Assembly (NCBI GenBank): GCA_010909165.1 | Contig: VJWM01000196.1 | Coordinates: forward strand, 124,001-188,000 | DNA: 64,000 bases | Direction: 5' to 3' | From: Anthoceros angustus | Taxonomy: Eukaryota; Streptophyta; Anthocerotopsida; Anthocerotales; Anthocerotaceae | Part shown: positions 22,229 through 34,524 of the stretch, one piece after another | Layout: every line of letters starts with the position of its first letter | Numbering within the stretch: the first letter of the stretch is position 1 | The notes under the pieces: model-generated | Seen by the model: only the letters and a program-made list of their open reading frames with translations | Database searches by the model: none | Told to the model about the DNA's origin: nothing | Program-made: the position numbers and the translations under genes

Positions 22229-24523
22229 GAAGAGCAGGGACCTAGTCCAGGAATTCCACTCCAGCTGCTGCTGGTGCTGGTGCCTGTGCTACTTTTTCAC
22301 TTCCCTGGCCAGTGAGGTAACGGTTTGCAGATGCCCATGGGCCATGGCCCTCCACTGCCACCGACAAAGAAGCAACGAAGCAACTGGGAATGCAAAGGAA
22401 ATCAAAGGCACGGGAAAAAAGCAGAAGCCAGATACGTATTATCACACTGGGTGTACAGTAGGAGGGTGATGGCCCCAGTTGGGGTTGGGTGTTGGGTGGG
22501 GACAAATATTGGGGTTGGCATGCAATATGCAGATTGTCTTGTAGCTCAAAAGAAAAAGGGAGCCGAAGGGCAGGCAATAAATGAGGGCTAGAGTTGCATC
22601 CAGGGCTCTCTTGCTGCCACGCCTCTCCTCTCTTGTTGCCTCGGACTCCGCGCCGTCATGCTTAGATATGGGACCAGGCGGCAGAGGCCCAGGCCCATCC
22701 CGCATTCAATGCCGCGGCCCGGCTCAGGCTTTTCGCCCAGCCGGGCCTTCCTTTGTGAACTGGCAGCCTGAGGAAGGCTCCGATCAGTCTGCCTAAATCG
22801 GACCCGGGGCCCGGGAGCCTGGGGAGCCCGAATCGGGATCCATGCCCGCCTGGGAGCTAAGCTTCGCAAAAAGCAGCCCGGCTGCCTCTGGTTGCCGTTT
22901 GATGGCTTGATGAGAGCAACGTTCCCGGTTTCCAGCTCCCGGTTCCCGACGTGAAAACCGGAAGCTCCCTGGCCGGGGCCGGGGGAACGGGCGACCCAGT
23001 CAGGAGTCTAGTCAGGCCGTGCCGTAACAGGACAACAACACACAAGCCCGACTTCGGGCTCGACTTCCCATGTGCTATGCCCACGGCGGCCACTGCAGTG
23101 CTAGCGCTAGCGGTGCGCGCATCGGGATCAGATCCCGGAGCCCACTCCCAGTCCGACTCCACGGCACAGTATGTTGGGATTGCTGTAATACGTAGTGTAC
23201 ATACCACATATCTAGCAGTAGTGGTACAGCACATCACTTGTAGTACATGCTTTGCGTGCTCCGCTTTTGTAATGTACTGTATGGAGTGCTCGTTTGGGGC
23301 ACGACAAGGCAAGCGCGCCCAGGCCCCATTTTCCCAAAAATGCCTTGCTGCCGCTGCTTGAGGCAGGGCCAGGGCCAGGCAGTGCCTCTTAGGCCCAGGC
23401 CGGCCCGATTCGGGCACTCGCCTCCAGGCCAAGGCCCACGAGTGACGGGGGCGGGGCTGCAACCTTGCCCAACATCCCAAACGGTTTGCCATAAACATGC
23501 CACAAAAGCAGGCCAGTTATTAGCGAGCCGTAATGGGGGACAGGGAGGGGCTGGTCCTGGCAGAGGCAGTGGCAGTGGCAGGGCCGAGGGGCATCTGGCA
23601 CCGTGACGTCAACATTCTGAGCGCCTACGCGAGAGTGTGTAAAATATTGATTGAGATGCACATGAATCAGGGGCAGAGAGCTTGGGTTGGGCTTTTGCCC
23701 CTGGAACTTCGTCGGGTGCGATTAATGGGGGATATTCTGCGTTTGGTTTGTGGAATTGAGACGGCATGTTCCTCCCTGACAGGATCCACTGTCTCCCTGC
23801 CTCTGCCTCGGCCTCTGCCTCTGCCGTGGCTCCAGGACCTGGCCCCCAGCGCAAAACGGGAGTTGGAAGAGACTGTGGGGCCCTTACAGATCAGTGCTAC
23901 TGCCACTGCCCATGCCCCTCCCGTTCTGTTTGCTCTCCGTGCGGGCACATATAACGGTTGCAAGTGACGTGGTGGGCTGGGCGTGTGGTAGGGCCAGTCC
24001 CAGCTCCAGTCCCACCGCGGCTGCCCCAGGCACTAAAGCACTAAAAGAAGCGACGCAACAACTTGTTTCTTGTTCCGTTCCCACCGACTTGCTTTTGGCC
24101 TCTCTCTGCCTTGGGTGCAGCGGCAGCCCATGGCGCCACGGAAACAGAACAGGTCACGACTGGGGTAGCCTTCGATGTGCCACTGCCCCCAGTGTCCACA
24201 GTCGTCCCCTTCGCCTACATTAGACGCACTAAACTTGAGAAATTTCGAATGACACAAGTATTCGGCCTGGGACCGGTGCTCGCAGGCCACATCAAAATAG
24301 AGACGTGAGTACCTGTGTCTGCGGCATTGGGCGGGCCTGGACTGGACAGGGGCAAGGGGCAAGGGCAAGTTGCAAGAGCAGGGCCCGCCTTTGCAGTGCA
24401 CACTCCTGGGGCTTCACCCCTTGATTTCTTTCTTTCCGCTTCTACCCAAGATCTTACACAAGTCTAGAGTGTGTGGACTGTGGACAGTGCGGAGTGTGTG
24501 CTGCAACGGTTCCAACACCTGAA

Positions 24524-24567
24524 CCTGGGACCTGGGACCCGGGACCTGGGACCTGGGACCTGAATCT
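24524..24567 (+). repeat. (GGGACCT)n heptamer array
   Basis: Six or so copies of GGGACCT, one changed to GGGACCC. Confidence 0.8.
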
Positions 24568-24761
24568 GAACGCGGACAGTTACAGTTTTCAAACGGTTCG
24601 GTTCATAAACGACCCTATCATCCCCTTCTCTCGTGTGCCGGCCCTGGCCCTGGAACGGAATCCACGCTTGTTGCTTTTGCTCAAATCGGCTTCCAACCTT
24701 TTTAATCCGATACAGGCTAGCTTCCTTCCGTGTGGCGTTTTGGGGATTGGTTCCAGAGTCC

Positions 24762-24808
24762 AGACCGGTTGCAGTTCCGGTTGCAGTTGCAGTTGCAGTT
24801 GCGGTTGC
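24762..24808 (+). repeat. (GGTTGCAGTT)-type hexamer array
   Basis: Copies of GTTGCA with two GTTCCG variants at the left and one GTTGCG at the right. Confidence 0.75.
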
Positions 24809-25747
24809 ACACACGAACGGCATGGCGAGCAGTTGGCGCTGTTGGGTAGCTAGCATTGGCAATGGCATGCAGATGTGGCCTTCCTCGCCGCGCATCACCT
24901 GTTTGTCGTCTACCATATACGCGTCTTTAATTGATGGCGACCTGCCTCCCTCTCAGTGTGCAGTAGTCTGCAGCGCACCGTAAGCTAGTGAGCGTTACTC
25001 CAGGCCGGTACGGGTGCGGGAGATGAATGGACGCCGCAGCAGCGGCGTGCCATCGCCCGGGACTGATCAGACACCGCCCAGGCCCCAGCCTTCAATAAAG
25101 CCTTCCACGCTCCAGCCTCCAGCCATCGCCCAACAAGTCAGCCTCCCAGTGCCCTGCTTGGGAAGCTACGCAGGTACAGACCATGATTCATCACTATCCT
25201 GCGTAATGCTGCTGGACGATTACAAATTTGAGCAGGTCAACATCACGCTCATCACGGCACTAATGAGCTCAGACTTGGAGGACATGAGCACAGGCTGGCC
25301 GCTGGCCGTTCCCCACCGTGCACTGCATCCTCCCTTCCGTTGAAGTCAACACGAGCATGCCATGCCATTACCGCCAGTGTACATATCTCACGGTACACTT
25401 TTTCTGTGCGCGTAAGCATGCATTTATGTACACGACAGCGGTGCGGGGGCGGGAGCGGGTCATGGTGGCGTGAATCGAAGCGTCTTGTCTGTTTGCACCC
25501 AGCTTTGCACTTGTCACGGGCGCCGTCGCCGTCGGCAGCAACCTGTTACAGCCACTGCAGCAGTAACAGCAGGAGGAAGGAGCGACGGTGGTGGCAGTCC
25601 CGGTACACGAGGTTGCCGTTGGAGGCAGGGATCCCGTTCCGTTGTCAGACCCTAAACCCATCCCATCGCTCCTGCTTCAATCTTCAATCGCTTGGAATTG
25701 TAGGTGGTATGGGTCAAACCTGCAAGTTTGAACGCAGCAGAGGTGCA

Positions 25748-25802
25748 GGCAGGAAGGCTGCAGGCCGCAGGCTGCAGGCTGCAGGTTGCAGGCTGCAGCC
25801 CT
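25748..25802 (+). repeat. (GCAGGCT)n heptamer array
   Basis: Seven or so copies of GCAGGCT, with GCAGGCC and GCAGGTT variants. Confidence 0.8.
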
Positions 25803-26503
25803 GGCAACTGAAATTCTGGTAAAGGCGCGGCCCGTGCAGCAGAGCGCCATCGCCAACCCGATCCGATATCCTCTTTTGCATCGATTCTGGAGGTACTGCG
25901 CCATGCCCATTATTATTGTGCGTCACCTACCATCTCCATAACTCGGTCAAAGACCTAGTCAAAAGTAGTAAGGGTTTAAACTTTACTGTGCATGCGTTGT
26001 GGACATAGAGAAGCCACAGCCCCACCGGTGCTGAGGCAAGGGCTAGCCTAGAGCCTCTCGCGGCCCGGGCCGCGGGGCCCGGAGCCCGGAGCCTGGAGCC
26101 CGTTCCGTTGTTCCGTTAGGGACACGGCCCAAATGCCGGGCCTTTGGTCGGCACCGCAACTTGGCTGGCCGGGGCCCACCCCTTGTTTTCGCTTACATGT
26201 TCATCGTCAAGCCCGAGCCCAATGGCAAAGCCCTTTCCCTTTCCCTTTGCAGGTTCTCAGCAGCGCCAGCCACCAATAGTTGCGAGCGAGGAACATGAGA
26301 AATGTGTGTTCCAAGCCGAGGCAGGGCAGCCCTCGCCAGTCCGCACGCGCCACGTCTGGGGAACGGGGCCGTGGCTGGCCGGCAGCCAGCGCAGTCCCGG
26401 TCCCCGCACCACTGTACAATGCAGAGATATTCATCGTTCTGCAACTGCATCTCTCTTTTGGCAGCGAGGGAAGGAATACCTTGAGGATATGGAAGCAAGC
26501 CAT

Positions 26504-26582
26504 GGCAGTGCAGTGCAGTGCAGTGCAGTGCAGTGCAGGGCAGTGCAGTGCAGGGCAGGGCAGTGCAGCGCAGTGCAGTGCA
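26504..26582 (+). repeat. (GTGCA)n pentamer array
   Basis: About 16 units of GTGCA. Some are GGGCA or GCGCA. A shorter run of the same pentamer recurs at 27455-27484. Confidence 0.9.
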
Positions 26583-26620
26583 TATGTTTACACGCAATAT
26601 GTGTCCGCGTAGGTATCCGC

Positions 26621-26695
26621 GTTCCGAGTTCCGAGTTCCGAGTGCCGAGTTCCGAGTTCCGAGTTCCGACTTCCGACTCCCGACTTCCGAGTTCC
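26621..26695 (+). repeat. (GTTCCGA)n heptamer array
   Basis: About ten heptamers GTTCCGA, changing to CTTCCGA near the right end. It lies only 40 bases after the pentamer array. Confidence 0.9.
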
Positions 26696-28640
26696 AACCA
26701 ACGAATTTAGTTTCAAAGTACAGCAACAGCAGTGGATACATGACGCCACCCACAAAATGCCGAATATCTGGAACCCCGCACCCGGCGCCCAAGGCATGGG
26801 CCTGGACGCATAGACGCGTACTCGGCCTCCTGGCAGTGGCCACCATAAAAAGGTGGCAGACAAGCCGGCAGGCGGGCAAGGAAGGCCTCGGCCCCCTGGC
26901 TCCAGGCTCCGGTGTGTGTATTGTATTGGGATTCCATCTTCTTTCCGCAACATCATTCCGTGGAGCCGGAGCCGGAGCCGGGCCCGGGCCCGGGGGTCTG
27001 CGAACCGAATCGCGATGCCACGCCGGAAAAGCAAAGCAAAGCGTCGGCCCACGGGCCTCTCCATACTGCAGCCTTCATCGGGCCACCAGCCCCACACAAA
27101 GCGGTTGCGCCTTTTTCCTAAACTACACTATCTACATACATCATCACAGACGCGAGGCGCCCACCATCTGTGCAGGCCAGCCCCATCCGCATCTTCATGT
27201 GGCCCATGTGTGGGCCACATGTGCCGGTCCCGCCTCCTCAGACTCTTGATCAGACTACCGATTTATGGGCGATGGCGACCAGGCGGCAACGTATGTATGC
27301 ATGTATATATGTACATCATCCTCCCGCTCCTTTGGGCTTGCCCATAAATTCGCCTCTCGCACCGTCCGGGATCGGGACTTTCGCTCATAAAAGCTGTCCA
27401 TTTGGTTCACCACGACCCATTCATTGCCTCTCACTCCCTGCACTCCAGCCTGCACTGCACACTGCACTGCACTGCACTGCACTGTGCCAATTCACCAACC
27501 CATTTCCTTGGCAAGGAACGATAACGACTAACGATTACCGCCATAACATGCATCCCTGCACCATATGTACATACATACTACATACATACACACATACACA
27601 TGTACATATAGTATATACGCATACGGATCTAGCGTATGTACGTGCCAACAGGCCCAGCCCGTGCACCTGCCGCATCCGTTCATCAACTGTTATTACTCTA
27701 TGTATGTACATACATGTGTACACGTTCAATGCTCTCAGCACATCATATCTCATGATGTACGTGCGCGCCATTATCGCCTGTCCTGCTCCCGCCAACCATA
27801 CTCTAACGCTTCAAAACCGGTGAGTCGCAAATTCCAATTTCCAAACAAAATGAAATGGCAGAGGCAGCGCCAGCGCCAGCGCTAGTGCCACCCCCACGAG
27901 CTGTGACGTTGAGACGGGGAAACAAACCATCGTCCATCATCACACTTCGCCAGCCAACAACGGAGCGGCCTGCTCTCCACAAACTTTATTTTACTTCAGT
28001 GCGGGCAGTGCGGGAGCCACACCTTCTCCGAACGGGACGGCACGCCACGCGACTGGACTGGACGGGACGGGACGGGCTCTTCCACCTCCCAACGGGACAC
28101 CTCATTATGATGGCCCTCTGCGGGCCCACGTGGACGTTACGCCACATCATGGCATGCACATGATGGAGCCTGCAACTTTGCAACACATGCCTAGCCTCCG
28201 ACTCCGACTCCTACCTCTTTTATATTATACATTTCCACTCTTCCCTGCCAGTGCTGCCACCGATCTCCCCTAGCACCAAAATCTTCTGCCGCCTGCCACT
28301 CTTGTGCGCAGGTATTTTGCATGCATATAAATCTTTCCTCTACAAAAGTGAAAGAGCAGATATTGTAATATCTATAAAATTATATCATATTTTATATTTC
28401 ATAACAATCAATGGATACATTTATGAAAATATAACTTGGTATAGATAAACCATAAAGCTCCTAAGGACAATCACACATATGAAAAAAGCTTACCACATTC
28501 CCCAAGATCACCTCTTTAAAGAAACATCAAAATAAAAAACATGTTACCGAACTCAAGTCTAACCACAACCGAGTAACAAGGGGAAAACTTACAGAGGGAG
28601 AGGAAGGAGGTGCCCACCACCTCCTCTTCCACGTAGCCCC

Positions 28641-28865
28641 CGTATGAAGAAGAAGAAGAAGAAGAAGAATTTAAGTCCACTAAGGACGGATTTCCTTCAT
28701 GGGACTCGGTACTTAACAACTTGTACCATGGTGTGCCTAAGCTACTTGCATCAAGGGCATCCACTCCCTTTAGGCACCCCATCTAAGTACCTATCTAAGC
28801 TCAGGATGCTTAATCACGGTGTTCTTATAAATGTGTGTCCATTTGGCCTAAGCCATTTGGTATGG
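28641..28865 (+). repeat. Dispersed repeat, copy A
   Basis: It begins with a (GAA)n run (28647-28667), then TTAAGTCCACTAAGGACGG, and runs to TGTCCATTTGGCCTAAG. An inverted copy of about 85% identity lies at 58151-58372. The shared length is about 215 bp, with no coding potential and no obvious terminal repeats. It is probably a non-autonomous element or an LTR piece. Confidence 0.8.
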
Positions 28866-30390
28866 GAAGAAGCTAATGGATAGTGGAACCGTGTTTTAGT
28901 ATTATGTACATATGCCTTGTTTTGAGGATAGACTCCTTAGTGACCATTTTGGCCTTGTTACCTACGTTTGGAAAGTTTTGAAAGTTTTGAAAACAATGGT
29001 CATTTTCTGAGTTAGTCTCATTACATCGTACGTTACTTTTCGAATATCCGGGTGGACTCCTCATCAAGTTTCATCTCTTGAATCTTTGTAAATGAATGCA
29101 AGTTGTGAAGAGATATATCTTCCATTGCTAGTGTGTAAGTGATACAGTTTTTCTCTTAGCACTTCTTGGTGTAAATTTGGTCTCTTTGCACTTCTTGGTT
29201 TAAATTTGGTGCTGTGCAAATGATTCATAAAGAGGGAGAGGCTAGAGAGTGTGGCCACTCACGTATGCTGGAAAGTTGTATAAGGTCCAAGAAAAATTCA
29301 AAATCTTAAATAACATATATTACTTTCTTCAATCACCTTGCTCATATGTATATATCAAAAAGAACATGATACAATATGAAACCATGGTTGATGGAGAACA
29401 GTTTGTTTAGCAATGTTTTGTAACTTTCAAGAATGAAACAACTATACATGTGAAGGAAGTTTTAATTTAGTAAATGTCCGTCGAAGTCTTTATGTTCAAG
29501 CTTCTATACTTAAATGCCTGTGTAAAGACCATATTCACGCATTTTGGACTTAAAAGAGTACCATATGATGGCCAACGCAGGACCAAATAAGAAAGTAGCA
29601 AGTTCATTATCTTGGCCCCTTATCTTAATATACAATACCTAAGTTTGCTTCTCTTTGTTACCCACCATCCATTCCTCTCCCACACGTATGGTATTCATAA
29701 TCCTACAAAAAATTTGGAGTCTGATATTATTCCATCCTTCAATTGTCTACACCAAATCCTCGGTAACCAATGGATCCATACTGGGTTTTTTTTAGCGAGT
29801 TTCGTGGTTGGATCCGTATCATCTTGATAACAAATCAATGCATTTCCCATCCTTTTCTCCTTTAAAATAAACTTTATCTTTTCCAAACACCAACATGTTT
29901 GAAAGTTCACAAGCTCCAAATATTTTACCCTTCAATGGTGCGCTACCATGAGTAGTCCCAAAGTTGCTAATTTTTGAGCTATTTGTCTCGCACTTCAGAA
30001 TCGTTCCCTTCCAACACACAACTCAAGCATCACCCAACCATTCTCCTCGACACCTCCAACCTGAAGGCACATCTCTCCCTTTGCCTATCTACCACAACTC
30101 CCATTGACGACCCATGTGGTGTCCACACTATAAGAAATGGATCCGATCTATATTGTTCAATACATGCAATGCTCTTCATAACAATGAAAAAGGGTGTTAC
30201 AGTTGCGGCAGAAGGCATACACGAGTTAGCATGGCATGGGTAACCCTGGTTGGGTAGCGGTGTGCTTGGCGGGTGCTGAGAGTGTGCCGCGTGGCAGCTT
30301 CAGTGCACCCAACCTACAAGCTTGGATTTTGAGATCGAGTCCACCGTGCATTTTTCGTGGAAATCCTTTGGTTTCAATCAAAATATATGC
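28866..30390. other. AT-rich intergenic, no gene recognised
   Basis: Only short frames are present. Two small tandem duplications are visible (GAAAGTTTT at 28970-28992, and ACTTCTTGG-TAAATTTGGT at 29160-29212). Confidence 0.6.
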
Positions 30391-30392
30391 CT

Positions 30393-30462
30393 AACTTGCA
30401 GAAGCTGAGATCGAACCCTACTCTACGACGGCATATACAGTGCTAAGCCAATGCGGCAAATA
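30393..30462 (-). repeat. tRNA-derived SINE-like head
   Basis: On the minus strand a box-A-like TGGCTTAGCAC is followed about 33 bases later by GGTTCGATCTC, a near-match to box B. A similar head, TGGCTTACTGC...GGTTCGATCC, occurs at 63882-63967. No acceptor stem can be drawn, so this is not a tRNA gene. Confidence 0.35.
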
Positions 30463-30469
30463 GTACATT

Positions 30470-33400
30470 CCAGTCCGGACTCAGAGACCAAGCGTATAGA
30501 CATGAGCGGAAGCCGGGGATAGTACACAATACTACAAATGCTATGGCCCAAAGATAGCATTCGATACGCGTGAAAGACGTGTACGAGCGGCCTGAGACGC
30601 GCAACCAAGTGGGGGGGGTTATGTCTTAGGTTCCGTCTCTGCAAGACTATTGTGTCCTTCGCCAAAGATGCAGTCACAATATCTTCGAGACCGTTGAGCG
30701 GTGCCGGTTTGCGCATCCCTAAACCCTGTCCTACCCGTTGCAACAGGATTAGGTATCGTTTCATTGTCGCCCCTCACATGACGTCCTAGAAACGGTGACT
30801 GGGACGTACGTGCCCCGTCCACCCAAGCGGTGACTTCGGAAACCCCCATCCGCTGTTTATTTACTCTGGATAGGGCAAATTCCCGGGCCACTCTCTAACC
30901 CCCCCAGTAGCGAGAGAGATTGGCCCAAGGATCCGCCGTGCTAACACGCCTACTAGGCGCTCGCAAAATTTAAAATCCGCGAGAGGTTATACTCGGGATT
31001 ACATACCTAATGGGTATTTAATTGCGGCCTAGATTAGGACAAGCCGCAAGTGGTTATAATCGGGAGATCGGTCTGTAATAGGCGGGCACAAGTTCGAGCT
31101 CCAAACCAGAGTCTGCTAGCATGAGTATTATTTCATCCTAGATCGATGCGATAAAAAATATGGTGCCATTTACTTCCAGATGCAAAACTATGACCACGGC
31201 CATCGACAGGGTGCTTCCTAAGATCCTTACAACACGACACGGGGGCATTGCAACAAGACATGCCTTGTGTACAGTGCATGCCATCGATATCAACCTGCTA
31301 CAAAGGGGGAGAACCTAGAGTCCAACTACACATGCTTGCAAGCATGCCGCGCAGGATGTGGAACCCTTACGAGTGGGCACGTGCCGCATCTAGCAAGAAA
31401 CGCCGATGGACGAAGGCAGCGTCTCGGGAGGCAATTGAGAAGGAATCTGGGATGGGGACAACATTAGGTTAGAATGAGGATGAGGCTGAACAGGACCTAC
31501 GCCTTCTAATCGCGAATGTGGATCTCCATCTTGCAGATGCACATGTTGTGCTTGCAAGGCTGCAAGAGGAGCTCATGGACATTGTGTAGCGGGAGTTTTC
31601 AACCATCATAAATAGGGACACCATTAAAGCCCAGTTTTCAAATTGCCAAAGATAGCAAAAATTGGATCATCAGGGAGCGTGTGAAGCAGACGGCTTTGTG
31701 GCTTCGGACTCAAGGGGAGGCGGAGAAGGATTTGAAGCCAAATTCAATCACAAGCACCGCCTAGAAGTTAGCTGTTGCTTGGGCAATTCGGGTGTTTGAT
31801 AGGAATGGGGGAGTGTGGCCTGAGTGCTAGCAGCAGAAGGCAACTATGACCAGGCTTGCCAAGCATGGCACTGCAGCCACCAGACATAACGTGACGCTGG
31901 GATGGGGGACCCTTTTTCCAATCGCTTCTAGTTACTCTCTTCTTCACACTTGAGGGAATCCTATGTGCGCTATCCAGGGCTTGAGGATGGTTAGACGACT
32001 AATGAAAAGGTCCATGACGTGCCTCTCCGGCCTTGCTTGTCACATTTTGGAGCCCACAATTAGCAACCTGGGCTGTAAACTTTGTTCCCCACTTGGCTCA
32101 AGTAGTAGGCACCCCGAACATATGCTTACCCTCGTATCCCCCACCACGCCACCCGTCACTTTGTCCACATCCTTGTGACCAGATCCTGATGTTGTTCTTG
32201 TTTGCTCATCAACCAGTTGATCGTCAATGCCTGGATGAACAGGGGCGTGCTCGCAAATCATACCGCACAGGACTTCTTCAGGCTTCCACGGGAGAAGAAT
32301 CTCAGTGATGGCAAGTCTCTCGCTGAGGCTTGTACATCAACCTTCCCTCCCCATTCTCGAATGCGCATCCCCACTCTGCATCCATGTCGTCGAAGCTTGG
32401 CCCCTCCATGCTGCCCTTTCGAGCATGCTGGGTGCCATGCTCCTTTGCCTAAGAGTCCGTGCCTTCCTTCTCGCCTTCGCCCCCACCTGGCCGATACTCC
32501 TCGGACTCACCCGAGTCCGATTCAATCGGGGCAGGCTCAGACTCCGACAAGCAATAAGAAGCCAGGCCATAGCCAATCTCCTTCCACGAGTAAGAGCTAG
32601 AGGTAGCCCTGCATGCCTGCTCCATTTGCACGTGACGAGGGATCCCCTGTGCCTCCAAACGAGGGCAAGCATGGTCAAAGCAACCATTTTAATGGGAGGG
32701 GAGCAGCACGAGCAACCAGGCGTGAGACGAACAATACACAACAATGCCAAAGATTCTCACGACGGGCCTAAAAATGACACGAACACCAAGCCCTGATGTC
32801 ACACTTGTTTTCGCAACCTCTGAGTCCTCCGAGGTTGAAAGTGTGATCTGTCGTATCTTCCTCTTCCCTCCTATCAGGCTTATATTGGTCCGAGCATAGG
32901 CTTTCCAGCCACTTATTTTATAGCTTTAATTTGAGCCGCGTTGAGCTCCATCACGACGCTTGCACCAACCCCATGTGATGAGCTCGGTCTTGGACCCCGA
33001 GCCTCATGTTCCAGCATCACTCCTCGCAGTGGTGTTGTGAGACAACTCTCTCGCACTTCTACGTGAGCATCCGGAGGCAGGTCAGCAGCCCGCTCGGTCG
33101 GCGCGGCATTGGGGTAAGGGCTGCAATCATCCCCAACCGCGTCCGCCATTGATACTTTAGTGGGATCAGGGGCTGCCTCCCCATCCTCGTCCTCTTGCCC
33201 GCCAGCATCAGCGGCTCCCTCAGCATCCAGTGGAGGATGTGACCTGGTGTGATGCCACTCCAGACAGATGAATCCGGGCAGATAGCCCCAACACCCTTGC
33301 ATGGCGCCCGCTCCGACGGCCTAGAGCTAACATGAAAGCCATCCCTCCGGGCCAAAGGGAGGATGGGGGAGCCATCCTCCCCCATCCTGCCATCTCCAAC

Positions 33401-34520
33401 ATCGGCAGGGCCATTCGCCTCCGAATTGCCACTCCTCGCCACCCCTTCTTTGGGCACATCTGAGGTCTATGGAAAGCGCTCCGCCAACACCATAGACCCC
33501 CTCCTCCGCTGTACTACAAGTGCCCTGAGCTCTTGGTCATTGAAACCTAATGCCGTCCGCGGCACGTTAGAAATGCCCAATAGCGACAGGCAAAGAGCCT
33601 CAGACAGCTCTTCTTGGTCTATCTCCACCATTGCCATAGCCAGAAGTATGGATGCTCGGCGTGGATGGGGTTCTTAAATGCAATTGCGTCTTGAGATCAC
33701 AAGTAGTGCCCAAAAAGGCAAGTGCATCCTTTTAGTGATTGTTCGTCCCGAGATTTACAACAGACGTTTTCCGGCCCGATTCAGGCTTGGATGATGGTAA
33801 GCCTCACTTCACACGGAGGAGCTCCATGACACTGCACATGATATCGCTAAATTGCAAGAGTAGCACAAGATAACTCAATTGGTGGCCGCTGGTGGGATGT
33901 CTTGGTGCTCGTGACGGGCACAACGTCTAATGTCCTCAGGTCGGGCTCATGCAGCAGACACAAAGAGGCAGTCGCAACACCGTAGCCAAAGCCACATCAT
34001 CATGGCCAGCTCGTTGCTCATGTCATAGGAGGTGACCTCTTGTGCATCAGGTTCCGTCGGCTCCACATCATGTAAGCACCCTAGTTGCGAGCTCTTGGCT
34101 GACGGAGCCTCCAAAATAGTGGTCGCAGATGACGGCTCTGGTGCGGACTCGAAGTCCACAAGCTAGGACTCAGTGCCTCTGATTGGAGAATCCGACATGG
34201 TGTTGTTCATGACATTCCATTGCAGCTATGTAGTTCCTATTTTAAACATCTCATGGTCAAAGACAGTGCATCATGGTCAATATTCGTCCCATGCCCTTAA
34301 CAGTGTTTCTCAGCATAGGGGTTTGTCTCCGAACCCCATTTTGGCCCCAACCATCCAGAAATGCACACGTCTCATTTCACTGTTTTCAGTGATTTGCAAA
34401 CCCACAGCGCATGCATCCGAGCCCAAAAGAAGACCTAATGTGCCCACAGTCCGCATAAATGCCGGACACACTTTTGTACTAAGTGGCTGGATGACTAGCG
34501 CACTTATGCTCCAAAGAGTT
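30470..34520. other. TE-like DNA with weak, unrecognised frames
   Basis: A plus-strand frame at 31248-31472 (with KKRRWTKAASREAIEKE) continues after one stop into helical LIANVDLHLADAHVVLARLQEEL, to about 31587. A Pro/Ser-rich frame (32202-32796) and minus-strand acidic frames (32913-33457) follow. They have protein-like composition but no domain I recognise, and stops interrupt them. They may be relics of transposon accessory genes. Confidence 0.3.
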
Positions 34521-34524
34521 GGAG

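Larger units (their letters stand above)
18660..28250. other. GC-rich intergenic block without a recognised gene
   Basis: Apart from the microsatellites listed, this 9.6-kb stretch shows only short frames, many created by the hexamers. None has a domain I recognise. The longest (21371-22087, plus) is Leu/Phe/Ser rich, runs into the three-block hexamer and has no homologous look. Composition becomes AT-rich from about 28250. Confidence 0.6.
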
